From Oscillospiraceae bacterium (GTDB lineage: Bacteria > Bacillota > Clostridia > Oscillospirales > Acutalibacteraceae): a stretch of DNA of 9,880 nt. Position numbers and translations under genes: made by a program. Shown piece by piece: positions 1-6,582 of this stretch. Numbering within the stretch: the first letter of the stretch is position 1; the number at the start of each line of letters is the position of its first letter. The stretch lies in the NCBI GenBank assembly GCA_019422905.1, contig JAHZCM010000079.1, positions 1 through 9,880 of the forward strand. The letters are read 5' to 3'. Under the pieces are notes generated by a model, which saw only the letters and a program-made list of their open reading frames with translations, was not told the origin of the DNA and did no database searches.

Positions 1-797
1 CGGAAAGCGGCGATGAGGATCCGGCGCATATTGAAGAGCTGAAGGCTGAGCGGATTTCGCTTTCCCAGTCTGCCTCGGACAGTACGGGCTCGGTAAAATC
101 CCCGTCGGCGGGTTACTTTGTGCGCACGGTGGACGGTTATGAAAACGCTGTTGCCGTGGAGGATGTTACGTCGCTTACCGTAAGCGATATGCATGCCTTG
201 GTGGAGGATGAATCCGGCGACGCGCAGGACACCGACTATATCGGTAAGATCTCAAAAGATTTTCAGTGGTATATCGCCTGTATCGTCACAGAAAACGATC
301 TGGTTCGCTTGGACCGCACAACGGACGTCACGGTGGAAATGCCGTTCGCATCCGCCGAGGAGATACCGGCGGAGGTCATAAAAATCAACCGCGATGCGGA
401 AACCGGGGAAGCCGTGGTCATTCTCCGGTGCAGTTATATGAACAGCGATCTTGCGGCGGCGCGCAAGGAGCCTATACGCCTCAACATCAGCAGCTATTCG
501 GGCGTGCTTGTGAAGGAAAGCGCGATCCATTTCTGCGATATCGTGGTGCAGGAAACGGACGCAAACGGCAACGAAGTGGATGTGACCTATGAAAATGTCA
601 AGGGCGTCTACGTGAAATCCGGCAGCCGGCTGCGGTTCGTGCAGATTTTCAGCGATGCGACGATTAACGGCTATGCGATTTGTAAGATCAGCTTATCGGC
701 CTCGGAACGGGAGCAGCTTGTGACAAGCAGCACGATTCGGCTTTATGATGAGGTCGTTGTGGAAGGGACGGATCTATATGACGGAAAAATGCTCTGA
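1..797 (+). CDS. HlyD-family efflux/secretion adaptor subunit, 5'-truncated
   Basis: The reading frame is already open at base 3 and runs to TGA at 795-797, giving 264 visible residues; the true start lies upstream of the window, so the GTG at 120 should not be taken as the start. The visible part begins in a polar, probably helical stretch (IEELKAERISLSQ). It then reaches a lipoyl/barrel-sandwich half with GYFVRTVDGYE, a hallmark I associate with clostridial HlyD-like adaptors, and continues as a beta-rich barrel (KISKDFQWYIACIV and onward). Family knowledge: HlyD/MFP adaptors are anchored by an N-terminal membrane helix and bridge an inner-membrane transporter to the exterior or periplasm. 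The N-terminal anchor is not in view and no transporter gene is visible. The stop overlaps yggS by 20 bases, so the two are probably co-translated. Its role next to division genes is unknown; a membrane adaptor for an unlinked transporter is the conservative reading. Confidence 0.75.
   Translation, partial: ESGDEDPAHIEELKAERISLSQSASDSTGSVKSPSAGYFVRTVDGYENAVAVEDVTSLTVSDMHALVEDESGDAQDTDYIGKISKDFQWYIACIVTENDLVRLDRTTDVTVEMPFASAEEIPAEVIKINRDAETGEAVVILRCSYMNSDLAAARKEPIRLNISSYSGVLVKESAIHFCDIVVQETDANGNEVDVTYENVKGVYVKSGSRLRFVQIFSDATINGYAICKISLSASEREQLVTSSTIRLYDEVVVEGTDLYDGKML
761..768 (+). promoter_or_regulatory. Ribosome binding site of yggS
   Basis: The purine run GGAAGGGA ends 9 bases before ATG 778, inside the end of the HlyD-like gene. 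It selects ATG 778 over the in-frame ATGs at 745 and 748, which would add 11 residues (MMRSLWKGRIY) that do not look like the family N-terminus. Confidence 0.6.
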
Positions 798-1506
798 TCC
801 GCGCTTTGTCAGCGTGGAGGAAAACTATAAGGTGATTGCGGAGCGCGTGGCGGAGGCGGCCATCCGCTCCGGAAGAAGGCCGCAGGATGTCACGCTTCTG
901 GCGGCGACCAAAACGGTGCCTGCTGAGCTGATCAACCATGCGATTGGCTGCGGGCTGCGCTTCATCGGCGAAAACCGCGTGCAGGAGTTCATGGATAAAT
1001 ATGAGAAGATTGACTGGGGCAAGGGCGTTTCCGGCCACATGATCGGCCGATTGCAGACGAATAAGGTCAAATACATTGTCGATAAGGTCGACTGCATCCA
1101 GTCGGTCGATTCCGTAAAGCTCGCAGGCGAGATTTCGCGGCTTGCGGAAAAGCACGGGCGTCGAATGCGTATCCTTGTTGAGGTCAATATCGGCGGAGAA
1201 GAAAATAAAGGCGGCGTTGAGCCGGAGCGGCTGGAAGCATTTTTGGAACAAATTTCCAGCTTCCCCAATATTCAGGTAGACGGCCTGATGGCAATCCCCC
1301 CGGTATGCGGCGAAAAAGCGGTTCTTTGCAATTATTTTTCCCGAATGAAGCAATATTTTATTGACATCGGGGCGAAAAAAATAGATAATGTAAGTATGAA
1401 TTGCCTTTCGATGGGCATGTCCTCAGACTATGAGGATGCGATCCTGTGCGGGGCCACTATGGTCCGCGTAGGTTCCGCTTTATTTGGTCAAAGAATATAT
1501 CCGTAA
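778..1506 (+). CDS. yggS: YggS/YlmE family pyridoxal-phosphate homeostasis protein
   Basis: A 242-residue protein of normal family length. YggS/PROSC proteins bind pyridoxal 5'-phosphate without known catalysis, and their loss disturbs vitamin B6 and amino acid balance in the cytoplasm. The fold is an alanine-racemase-type TIM barrel. Visible motifs: LLAATKTV with the PLP-binding lysine at about residue 45, then FIGENRVQEF, HMIGRLQTNKVKYI, CIQSVDS, ILVEVNIGGEENKGG, and near the C-terminus LSMGMSSDYEDAI and GATMVRVGSALFG, which form the phosphate-binding end. ATG 778 was chosen for its upstream purine-rich site. The gene overlaps the adaptor gene by 20 bases and is followed 20 bases later by sepF. 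This matches the ylmE-sepF linkage seen across Firmicutes, although the ylmD gene often found before ylmE is replaced here by the HlyD-like gene. An internal promoter candidate lies near its 3' end. Confidence 0.96.
   Translation: MTEKCSDPRFVSVEENYKVIAERVAEAAIRSGRRPQDVTLLAATKTVPAELINHAIGCGLRFIGENRVQEFMDKYEKIDWGKGVSGHMIGRLQTNKVKYIVDKVDCIQSVDSVKLAGEISRLAEKHGRRMRILVEVNIGGEENKGGVEPERLEAFLEQISSFPNIQVDGLMAIPPVCGEKAVLCNYFSRMKQYFIDIGAKKIDNVSMNCLSMGMSSDYEDAILCGATMVRVGSALFGQRIYP
1361..1389 (+). promoter_or_regulatory. Candidate sigma-A promoter inside yggS, facing sepF
   Basis: The perfect -35 hexamer TTGACA (1361-1366) is followed after exactly 17 bases by GATAAT (1384-1389), a 5-of-6 match to the -10 consensus. 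The flanks from about 1325 to 1400 are clearly A+T-rich compared with the surrounding coding sequence, including an upstream stretch that could act as an UP element. The predicted transcription start near 1396 would leave a leader of about 130 bases before the sepF ATG at 1527. This is inferred from sequence only. Chance occurrence within a coding region is possible, but spacing and match quality are both near ideal. Confidence 0.5.
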
Positions 1507-1511
1507 ATTAT

Positions 1512-1517
1512 GGAGGT
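1512..1517 (+). promoter_or_regulatory. Strong Shine-Dalgarno of sepF
   Basis: GGAGGT sits 9 bases before ATG 1527 in the 20-base gap after yggS. It fixes the sepF start at MAGLLEKIQ; the longer in-frame extension back to 1446 overlaps yggS and lacks such a site. Confidence 0.75.
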
Positions 1518-1526
1518 ACTGATAGA

Positions 1527-1991
1527 ATGGCAGGTTTGCTTGAAAAGATTCAGAAAATGTGGAATCCCCCGGATGATGAATATGATGAGTATTACGAGGA
1601 GGAGCCGGTAAACGCTTCCTCCGGCTATGAGGAGCGTGAGGAAGGGACTTCTTCGCGCCGCACATCCTTTTCCGGCGGGTCGAGCCGCGTCGTCAACATC
1701 AACTCGAGAGCGCACGTGCAGGTCGTCGTGTTCCGCCCGATTTCCTTCGGCGAGGAAACGCGCGCCATCGCCGACGAGCTGAACAATAAACATACCGTGA
1801 TTTTGAATCTGGAGAAAACGCAGAAGGAGGAATCCCGCCGTATTCTGGATTTCCTGAGCGGTGTGGCTTATGCGAACGACGGCAAGATCAAGCGTGTCTC
1901 CACGAGCACGTTCATCATTACGCCGTATAATGTGGATTTAAGCGGCGACGAGGTCATGGACGAGCTGGAGCATAACGGCGTCTATTTTTAA
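1527..1991 (+). CDS. sepF: Cell division protein SepF
   Basis: A 154-residue SepF, which tethers FtsZ filaments to the membrane at the septum and shapes the Z ring. Residues 1-13 (MAGLLEKIQKMWN) can form the short amphipathic membrane-targeting helix. Residues 14-54 are a low-complexity acidic and serine-rich linker (many D, E, Y, S). The conserved core spans about 55-137: VVNINSRAHVQVVVFRP, then VILNLEKTQKEESRRILDFL, SGVAYANDGKIKRVS and FIITPYNVDLS, the FtsZ-binding, dimerising beta-sandwich. The start is set by a good Shine-Dalgarno site. The stop codon TAA shares its last A with the ATG of ylmH, which suggests coupled translation. In Bacillus and Streptococcus ylmG often lies between sepF and ylmH; it is absent here. 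Confidence 0.97.
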   Translation: MAGLLEKIQKMWNPPDDEYDEYYEEEPVNASSGYEEREEGTSSRRTSFSGGSSRVVNINSRAHVQVVVFRPISFGEETRAIADELNNKHTVILNLEKTQKEESRRILDFLSGVAYANDGKIKRVSTSTFIITPYNVDLSGDEVMDELEHNGVYF

Positions 1992-2737
1992 TGGGCGCGC
2001 AGGAGCAAAAGCTGTTTGAGGCAAAACTTGCGGACTGTGTGCGTCTGGGTGAAAAGCGCCCTTCTTTCATGGGCTTTCTCGATTTATCGGAGCGTGCCGA
2101 GGCGGAGGATATCCTGCGCCGCATCCATGCGCGGAACTGGATTTTTTTCGGCGGCTGGGCACAGGCGGAGCGCGTGATGCTCGGCGTTTTTCCGGATTAT
2201 CTGGAGCCGGAGGAAACGCTGTTTCCGCTTTGCGGGCTGACGGTTCAGTTCCGGAAGCAGGACGTACTGACGCACCGGGATTTTCTCGGCTCCTTTTTGG
2301 CGCAGGGCGTTGTCCGCGCTTCGGTGGGGGATATTCTGTCCGAGGCGGGGCGCGCGGTTCTGTTTGTAAAGACGGAGCTTGCGCCGCACTTTTTGTCGCA
2401 GATTGAAAAGATCGGCCGCGTCGGTGTACGGATTACGGAGGGCTTTTCGGAGCCGCTGCCGCCGGCGCACAGTTTCCAGCCTGTCAGCGGTGTAATTGCT
2501 TCGGAGCGGCTGGATTGCTTGGTTGCGCTTCTTGCAGGCACAGGCCGCGAGAAGGCTGCGCAGATGATCGTAAGCGGCTTTGTTTCCGTCAATCACCGGG
2601 AGGCGGCTTCCACATCCGCGCGGGTTGCCGAAGGGGATATTATTTCGATTCGCCGCAGCGGCCGCTATATTATCGATTCACTCGGTCCGAAAACCAAAAA
2701 GGGCCGTCTGTCCATAAAATGCAGAAAATACATATAG
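1991..2737 (+). CDS. ylmH: YlmH-type S4-domain RNA-binding protein
   Basis: A 248-residue protein matching YlmH, the S4-domain protein of the division cluster. The N-terminal half carries the typical LTHRDFLGSFLAQGVVRASVGDIL block (about residues 91-116). The C-terminal S4 domain starts near residue 171 with SERLDCLVALLAG and includes REKAAQMIVSGFVSVNH, followed by a basic tail (GPKTKKGRLSIKCRKYI). Family knowledge: S4 domains bind structured RNA. YlmH binds stalled 50S-peptidyl-tRNA complexes and acts in ribosome-associated quality control, and earlier work linked it to division phenotypes. No clear Shine-Dalgarno site precedes ATG 1991; the one-base TAATG overlap with sepF points to termination-reinitiation. 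The last stop base overlaps the ribosome binding site of divIVA. Confidence 0.93.
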   Translation: MGAQEQKLFEAKLADCVRLGEKRPSFMGFLDLSERAEAEDILRRIHARNWIFFGGWAQAERVMLGVFPDYLEPEETLFPLCGLTVQFRKQDVLTHRDFLGSFLAQGVVRASVGDILSEAGRAVLFVKTELAPHFLSQIEKIGRVGVRITEGFSEPLPPAHSFQPVSGVIASERLDCLVALLAGTGREKAAQMIVSGFVSVNHREAASTSARVAEGDIISIRRSGRYIIDSLGPKTKKGRLSIKCRKYI

Positions 2738-2741
2738 GAGG
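2736..2741 (+). promoter_or_regulatory. Shine-Dalgarno of divIVA, overlapping the ylmH stop
   Basis: A perfect AGGAGG lies 6 bases before ATG 2748. Its first two bases are the last two of the ylmH TAG stop, so ribosomes finishing ylmH cover this site. Confidence 0.75.
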
Positions 2742-2747
2742 CTTACA

Positions 2748-3680
2748 ATGTTATCGATTAAGGACATCAATGAAGTCAGCTTCAGAAAATCGAATTTTTC
2801 CGGATATAATTCGGATGATGTAGATCAGTTTATTGATGAAGTGCTGGAAACTGTTACCGCACTTGCCAAGGAAAATGCGGAGATTAAAAGCCGCACCTCA
2901 GAAAGCGGTTCCCGGGTTACGGAGCTGACGGCAAAAAATGCGGAGCTGCAGGAGAAGCTTTCTATTTTGGCCGAGCGGATCGAAGCATACCGCGCAGAGG
3001 AGGACGGCATTAAGGAGGCGATTCTCAGCGCGCAGCGTCTCGGCAGCGCTTCCATTCGCGAGGCGAAGGCAAAGGCCGAGGGAATCGTTTCGGATGCCAA
3101 TGCAAAGGCGGAAAAGATCCTCACGGAGGCAAAGGCAAAGTCGCAGAACCTCGTCGAATCCTATAAGGTACAGATTGCCGAAAAGGAGAAGGAGCTGGAA
3201 GCCATGAAGCGCGAGGTCACCAGATTCCGTGCCTCGCTTTATGATATTTACCGTGAGCACATCGCTGTGATCGAAAAGATTCCGGAATATGATTTTTCGG
3301 AGGAGCTTGAAGACGAGCCGCAGCCGGTTTCCCGCCCCGTAGCGGTAACGGCAGAGCCTGCGGAGATTCCGCAGCGCATCGAGGAGGAGCCGGAGGAAGA
3401 GGAAATACCGATCCCCGCTGCCGCCAAGGTGGAAGAACCGGTTGAGGAGAAGCCTGCGGTTCTGGAAAAGTCTGCGCCCGCTCCCGCTGCGAAGCCCACT
3501 GCACAGCCGTATGATAAGGACGCGTATATCCAGGAGCAGTTCAACGGCATCGGTCTGGACCTGAACGCTTATGCGGACATTCCGGAAACGCTGCAGAAGG
3601 AAAAGGAATCCCTGTTCAGCACACTGGAGTTCGGCATTGAGGATACGGCAAAGAAAAAGGGAAAATTTAAAAGAAGATAA
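2748..3680 (+). CDS. divIVA: DivIVA-family polar/septal coiled-coil protein
   Basis: A 310-residue DivIVA protein, much longer than the roughly 160-residue Bacillus protein. DivIVA binds negatively curved membrane at septa and poles and recruits division or wall-growth partners. Residues 1-40 give the lipid-binding domain: MLSIKDINEVSFRKSNF, then GYNSDDVDQFIDEVLETV. F17 aligns with the membrane-inserting Phe17 of B. subtilis, while the next residue is Ser rather than Arg. About 35-175 is a long coiled coil, including an alanine-, lysine- and glutamate-rich repeat (AEGIVSDANAKAEKILTEAK). Residues about 185-252 are an acidic proline- and alanine-rich linker, probably disordered. A more ordered tail follows (YIQEQFNGIGLDLNAYADIP) and ends in a basic patch, KKKGKFKRR. 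It has a perfect Shine-Dalgarno site and ends 28 bases before ileS. The partner protein cannot be read from the sequence. Confidence 0.94.
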   Translation: MLSIKDINEVSFRKSNFSGYNSDDVDQFIDEVLETVTALAKENAEIKSRTSESGSRVTELTAKNAELQEKLSILAERIEAYRAEEDGIKEAILSAQRLGSASIREAKAKAEGIVSDANAKAEKILTEAKAKSQNLVESYKVQIAEKEKELEAMKREVTRFRASLYDIYREHIAVIEKIPEYDFSEELEDEPQPVSRPVAVTAEPAEIPQRIEEEPEEEEIPIPAAAKVEEPVEEKPAVLEKSAPAPAAKPTAQPYDKDAYIQEQFNGIGLDLNAYADIPETLQKEKESLFSTLEFGIEDTAKKKGKFKRR

Positions 3681-3708
3681 ATCACCAGAAAGGCACGGTT
3701 TAGGTTAC

Positions 3709-6510
3709 ATGGACTATAAAAGCACATTGAATCTTCCAAAGACCGATTTTGCGATGCAGGCCGGCCTCCCGAAGCGGGAGCCTGTGATGCTCGAAAAATG
3801 GTACGAGGATCATGTTTATGAGACGGTACTGGAGAAAAATGAGGGAAAGCCGCTTTTTGTTCTGCACGACGGTCCTCCATATGCAAACGGCGACATCCAC
3901 CTCGGTACGGCGCTGAACAAGACACTCAAGGACTTTATCGTTCGTTATAAGAATATGTCCGGCTTTAAAGCGCCGTATGTCCCGGGCTGGGATACGCACG
4001 GACTGCCGACCGAGCTGAAGGCGCGCCGCGAGGCCGGCGTTGCGAATGCTGCGGCGATGTCGGATGTGGAGCTGCGCGCGCTCTGCCGCAAATATGCGCT
4101 CGATTATCTCGACGAGCAGCGCAATTCCTTCAAGCGCCTCGGCGGTATCGGAGAATGGGATAACCCTTATATCACGCTGAACAAGGAATTTGAAGCAAAG
4201 CAGATTGAGATCTTCTCCGAGATGGCTACAAAGGGCTTTATCTATAAGGGCTTGAAGCCGGTCTATTGGTGCCCGGACTGCGAGACCGCCTTGGCGGAAG
4301 CGGAAATCGAATACGCGGAGGATCCGTGCCATTCCATCTATGTAAAATTCCGTGTGACGGACGATAGGGGTCTGCTCACAAAGCTCGGCGCCGATCTTGA
4401 GCACACATATTTCGTAATCTGGACGACAACGACCTGGACGCTGCCGGCCAATGTGGCGATCTGCGTCGGTCCTGAATTTGAATATTCCCTCCTGAAATCC
4501 GGTGAAGAGTGCTATGTAATGGCAACGGCGCTGGCGGAATCCGCCATGCAGGCCACCGGAAAAACGGAGTATGAGGTTCTCGGCACGCTGCAGGGCAGCG
4601 AGCTCGAGTATATGAAGGCGGCGCATCCTTTCCTGGACCGCGCCTCTCTGGTCATCGTCGGCGATCATGTCACGCTGGAAAGCGGTACGGGCTGTGTCCA
4701 TACGGCGCCCGGCCACGGCGTGGAGGACTATGACGTCTGCCACAACCACTACCCAGAGATTCCGGTTGTCGTCCCGGTGGACAGTCACGGCAGAATGACG
4801 GCGGAGGCCGGCGATTTTGTTGCGGGCCTGACGACGGACGAGGCGAATAAGGTTATCGCCGCGCGCCTTGAAGAGACGGGCAGCCTGTTCGCACTTCAGA
4901 AAATTATCCACCAATACCCGCACTGCTGGCGCTGCAAGAAGCCGGTTCTGTTCCGTGCAACGGAGCAGTGGTTCTGTTCCGTCGATGCGATCAAAGATCA
5001 GGCGCTTGAAGCCATCAAGGACGTCAAGTGGATCCCGGGCTGGGGCGAGGACCGCATTTCCTCCATGGTGCGCGACCGCAATGACTGGTGCATTTCCCGC
5101 CAGCGCCGCTGGGGCGTTCCGATCCCGATTTTCTACTGCAAGGATTGCGGCGAGCCGCTGATCTCCAAGGAGGCCATGCAGGTTGTGGCCGATCTTTTCC
5201 GTGCGGAAGGCTCCGATGCGTGGTATACAAAGAGCGCGGAGGAGATCCTGCCCGCAGGCTTCAAGTGCGAAAAGTGCGGCTGTACGTCGTTTACGAAGGA
5301 ACACGACATCATGGACGTCTGGTTCGATTCCGGCGTTACGCATGCTGCCGTCTGCGAAGAGCGCGATTATCTCCATTGGCCGGCGGACCTGTACCTCGAG
5401 GGTGCGGATCAGTACCGCGGCTGGTTCCAGTCCTCGCTGCTCACCTCCATCGCATGGCGCGGCAAAGCGCCGTATAAGGCGGTCTGCACGCATGGCTGGA
5501 CGGTTGACGGACAGGGCCGAGCGATGCACAAATCGCTCGGAAACGGTATCCCGCCGCAGGAAATCATCGACAAGTACGGCGCGGACATCTTGCGCCTGTG
5601 GGTCGCTTCCTCGGATTACCATGCAGACATTCGTATTTCCCAGGAAATCCTCAAGCAGCTTTCCGACGCATACCGGAAGATCCGCAATACGGCGCGTTAT
5701 ATTCTCGGCAATCTCTCCGACTTTGATCCCGATACAAACAGCGTCGCCGTGGCGGACATGCTTTCAATCGATAAATGGGCGCTGAACCGTCTCGACCAGT
5801 TGATTCTCAAGGTGCGCGAGAGCTACGAGGCCCTTGAGTTCCATCAGGTTTACCATGCGATTCACAACTTCTGCGTGGTGGACATGTCCAACTTTTATCT
5901 GGATGTCATCAAAGACCGCCTGTACACGGAGAAGAAGGACTCTCCGGAGCGCCGCGCAGCGCAGACCGCGATGTATATCATCTTGGATGCGATGACCCGT
6001 ATGATTGCGCCGATCCTTGCGTTCACGTCGGATGAAATCTGGCAGAGCATGCCGCACGGCGGTGACAGCGATCCGCGCCATGTCATCTATAATCAGATGC
6101 CCAAGTGCACGAGTGAGCGGACCGGCGAGCAGGCTTCCGATGCGTTTGTCGCGCGCTGGGACAGGATTCACGAGATCCGCGACGTTGTGAAGAAGGCTTT
6201 GGAAACCGCCCGTGCGGAAAAGCAGATCGGCGCGTCGCTCGATGCGAAGGTTACGCTGTACTGCACCGGTGAGCTTTACGATTTCCTCAAGTCCGTTGAG
6301 CCGGAGCTTTCTACCGTGTTCATCGTCTCGCAGACGGAGATCGTGAACGGCGAAGGCGGCACGCATACGGATGAGGAGATGGGCCTTTCGGTTCTTGTCG
6401 AAAAGGCAGCGGGTGAGAAGTGCATGCGCTGCTGGTGCTATTCCGATACGGTCGGCGCAGATCCGGAGCATCCGGATCTCTGCGAGCGTTGCGCCAAAGT
6501 GCTTTCATAA
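3709..6510 (+). CDS. ileS: Isoleucyl-tRNA synthetase
   Basis: A 933-residue class I synthetase of the bacterial type with a C-terminal zinc finger; it charges tRNA-Ile with isoleucine in the cytoplasm. The start MDYKSTLNLPKTDF matches the family N-terminus, though its ribosome binding site is weak. Domains in order: Rossmann fold with GPPYANGDIHLGT (HIGH-type motif H64-L-G-T67) and PYVPGWDTHGLP; the CP1 editing domain with WTTTTWTLP (238-246) and GTGCVHTAPGHGVEDY (326-341, editing Asp 340); DWCISRQRRWGVPIP and DIMDVWFDSG; the KMSKS-type motif AMHKSLGN (605-612); the anticodon-binding helical domain; and zinc finger CMRC (905-908) plus CERC (925-928). Additional CxxC pairs at 188/191, 406/409, 477/480 and 520/523 may bind zinc. 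Both catalytic signatures deviate: HLGT instead of HxGH, and AMHKS instead of KMSKS, with the second lysine kept. No T-box fits in the 28 bases upstream. Confidence 0.98.
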   Translation: MDYKSTLNLPKTDFAMQAGLPKREPVMLEKWYEDHVYETVLEKNEGKPLFVLHDGPPYANGDIHLGTALNKTLKDFIVRYKNMSGFKAPYVPGWDTHGLPTELKARREAGVANAAAMSDVELRALCRKYALDYLDEQRNSFKRLGGIGEWDNPYITLNKEFEAKQIEIFSEMATKGFIYKGLKPVYWCPDCETALAEAEIEYAEDPCHSIYVKFRVTDDRGLLTKLGADLEHTYFVIWTTTTWTLPANVAICVGPEFEYSLLKSGEECYVMATALAESAMQATGKTEYEVLGTLQGSELEYMKAAHPFLDRASLVIVGDHVTLESGTGCVHTAPGHGVEDYDVCHNHYPEIPVVVPVDSHGRMTAEAGDFVAGLTTDEANKVIAARLEETGSLFALQKIIHQYPHCWRCKKPVLFRATEQWFCSVDAIKDQALEAIKDVKWIPGWGEDRISSMVRDRNDWCISRQRRWGVPIPIFYCKDCGEPLISKEAMQVVADLFRAEGSDAWYTKSAEEILPAGFKCEKCGCTSFTKEHDIMDVWFDSGVTHAAVCEERDYLHWPADLYLEGADQYRGWFQSSLLTSIAWRGKAPYKAVCTHGWTVDGQGRAMHKSLGNGIPPQEIIDKYGADILRLWVASSDYHADIRISQEILKQLSDAYRKIRNTARYILGNLSDFDPDTNSVAVADMLSIDKWALNRLDQLILKVRESYEALEFHQVYHAIHNFCVVDMSNFYLDVIKDRLYTEKKDSPERRAAQTAMYIILDAMTRMIAPILAFTSDEIWQSMPHGGDSDPRHVIYNQMPKCTSERTGEQASDAFVARWDRIHEIRDVVKKALETARAEKQIGASLDAKVTLYCTGELYDFLKSVEPELSTVFIVSQTEIVNGEGGTHTDEEMGLSVLVEKAAGEKCMRCWCYSDTVGADPEHPDLCERCAKVLS

Positions 6511-6526
6511 AAAATAAACGAATCCC

Positions 6527-6560
6527 AAGGTGCAAACCGGTCTTGCCCGGCTTGCGCCTT
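6527..6560. other. Stem-loop between ileS and lspA
   Basis: Left arm AAGGTGCAAACCGG (6527-6540) and right arm CCGGCTTGCGCCTT (6547-6560) pair over 14 positions: 12 Watson-Crick pairs, one G-U and one A-C mismatch, around the 6-base loop TCTTGC. Only two further T follow on the plus strand (TCGG after the arm), so it is not a standard intrinsic terminator in that direction. On the minus strand the T-rich stretch lies more than 10 bases away. It begins 16 bases after the ileS stop and ends 9 bases before the lspA Shine-Dalgarno site. A transcript-stabilising or RNase-processing hairpin, or a leaky terminator, are possible roles. Confidence 0.55.
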
Positions 6561-6569
6561 TCGGATTGT

Positions 6570-6576
6570 AAGGAGA
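6570..6576 (+). promoter_or_regulatory. Shine-Dalgarno deciding the TTG start of lspA
   Basis: AAGGAGA is placed 6 bases before TTG 6583. It is the strongest ribosome binding site in this gap, and there is no ATG nearby in frame, so the gene almost certainly starts at TTG. Confidence 0.8.
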
Positions 6577-6582
6577 ATTTCT

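Noticed and set aside
688..1353. Minus-strand open frames of about 150-220 codons across yggS
   Set aside because: yggS on the plus strand carries all family motifs; the antisense translations are arginine-, serine- and histidine-rich with no domain resemblance.
1926..1931. TATAAT inside the end of sepF
   Set aside because: No -35-like hexamer or extended -10 at a proper distance.
2142..2148. Seven-T runs in ylmH and (6742-6748) lspA as possible slippage or frameshift sites
   Set aside because: Both frames stay intact across the runs, they encode expected Phe residues, and no downstream pseudoknot or alternative frame product is apparent.
2781..2810. TTCAGA-18-TATAAT resembling a promoter inside the start of divIVA
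   Set aside because: The -35 match is only 4 of 6 with 18-base spacing, and the -10 falls in codons for the conserved GYNSDD segment, so protein constraint explains it; a start here would also cut off the divIVA start.
3052..3160. Near-repeated GCAAAGGC-type DNA units in divIVA
   Set aside because: They follow from the alanine/lysine/glutamate pattern of the coiled coil in this codon usage and are not a separate DNA repeat.
3571..3708. N-terminal extension of ileS by 46 codons back into divIVA
   Set aside because: The extension overlaps the divIVA coding end and is an arginine/lysine-rich shadow; MDYKSTLNLPKTDF at 3709 fits the family start.
3700..5622. A 640-codon open frame antisense to ileS
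   Set aside because: It is the mirror of a strongly conserved ileS frame in GC-rich codon usage, has no recognisable domain and no ribosome binding site that I can see; the sense protein explains the stretch fully.
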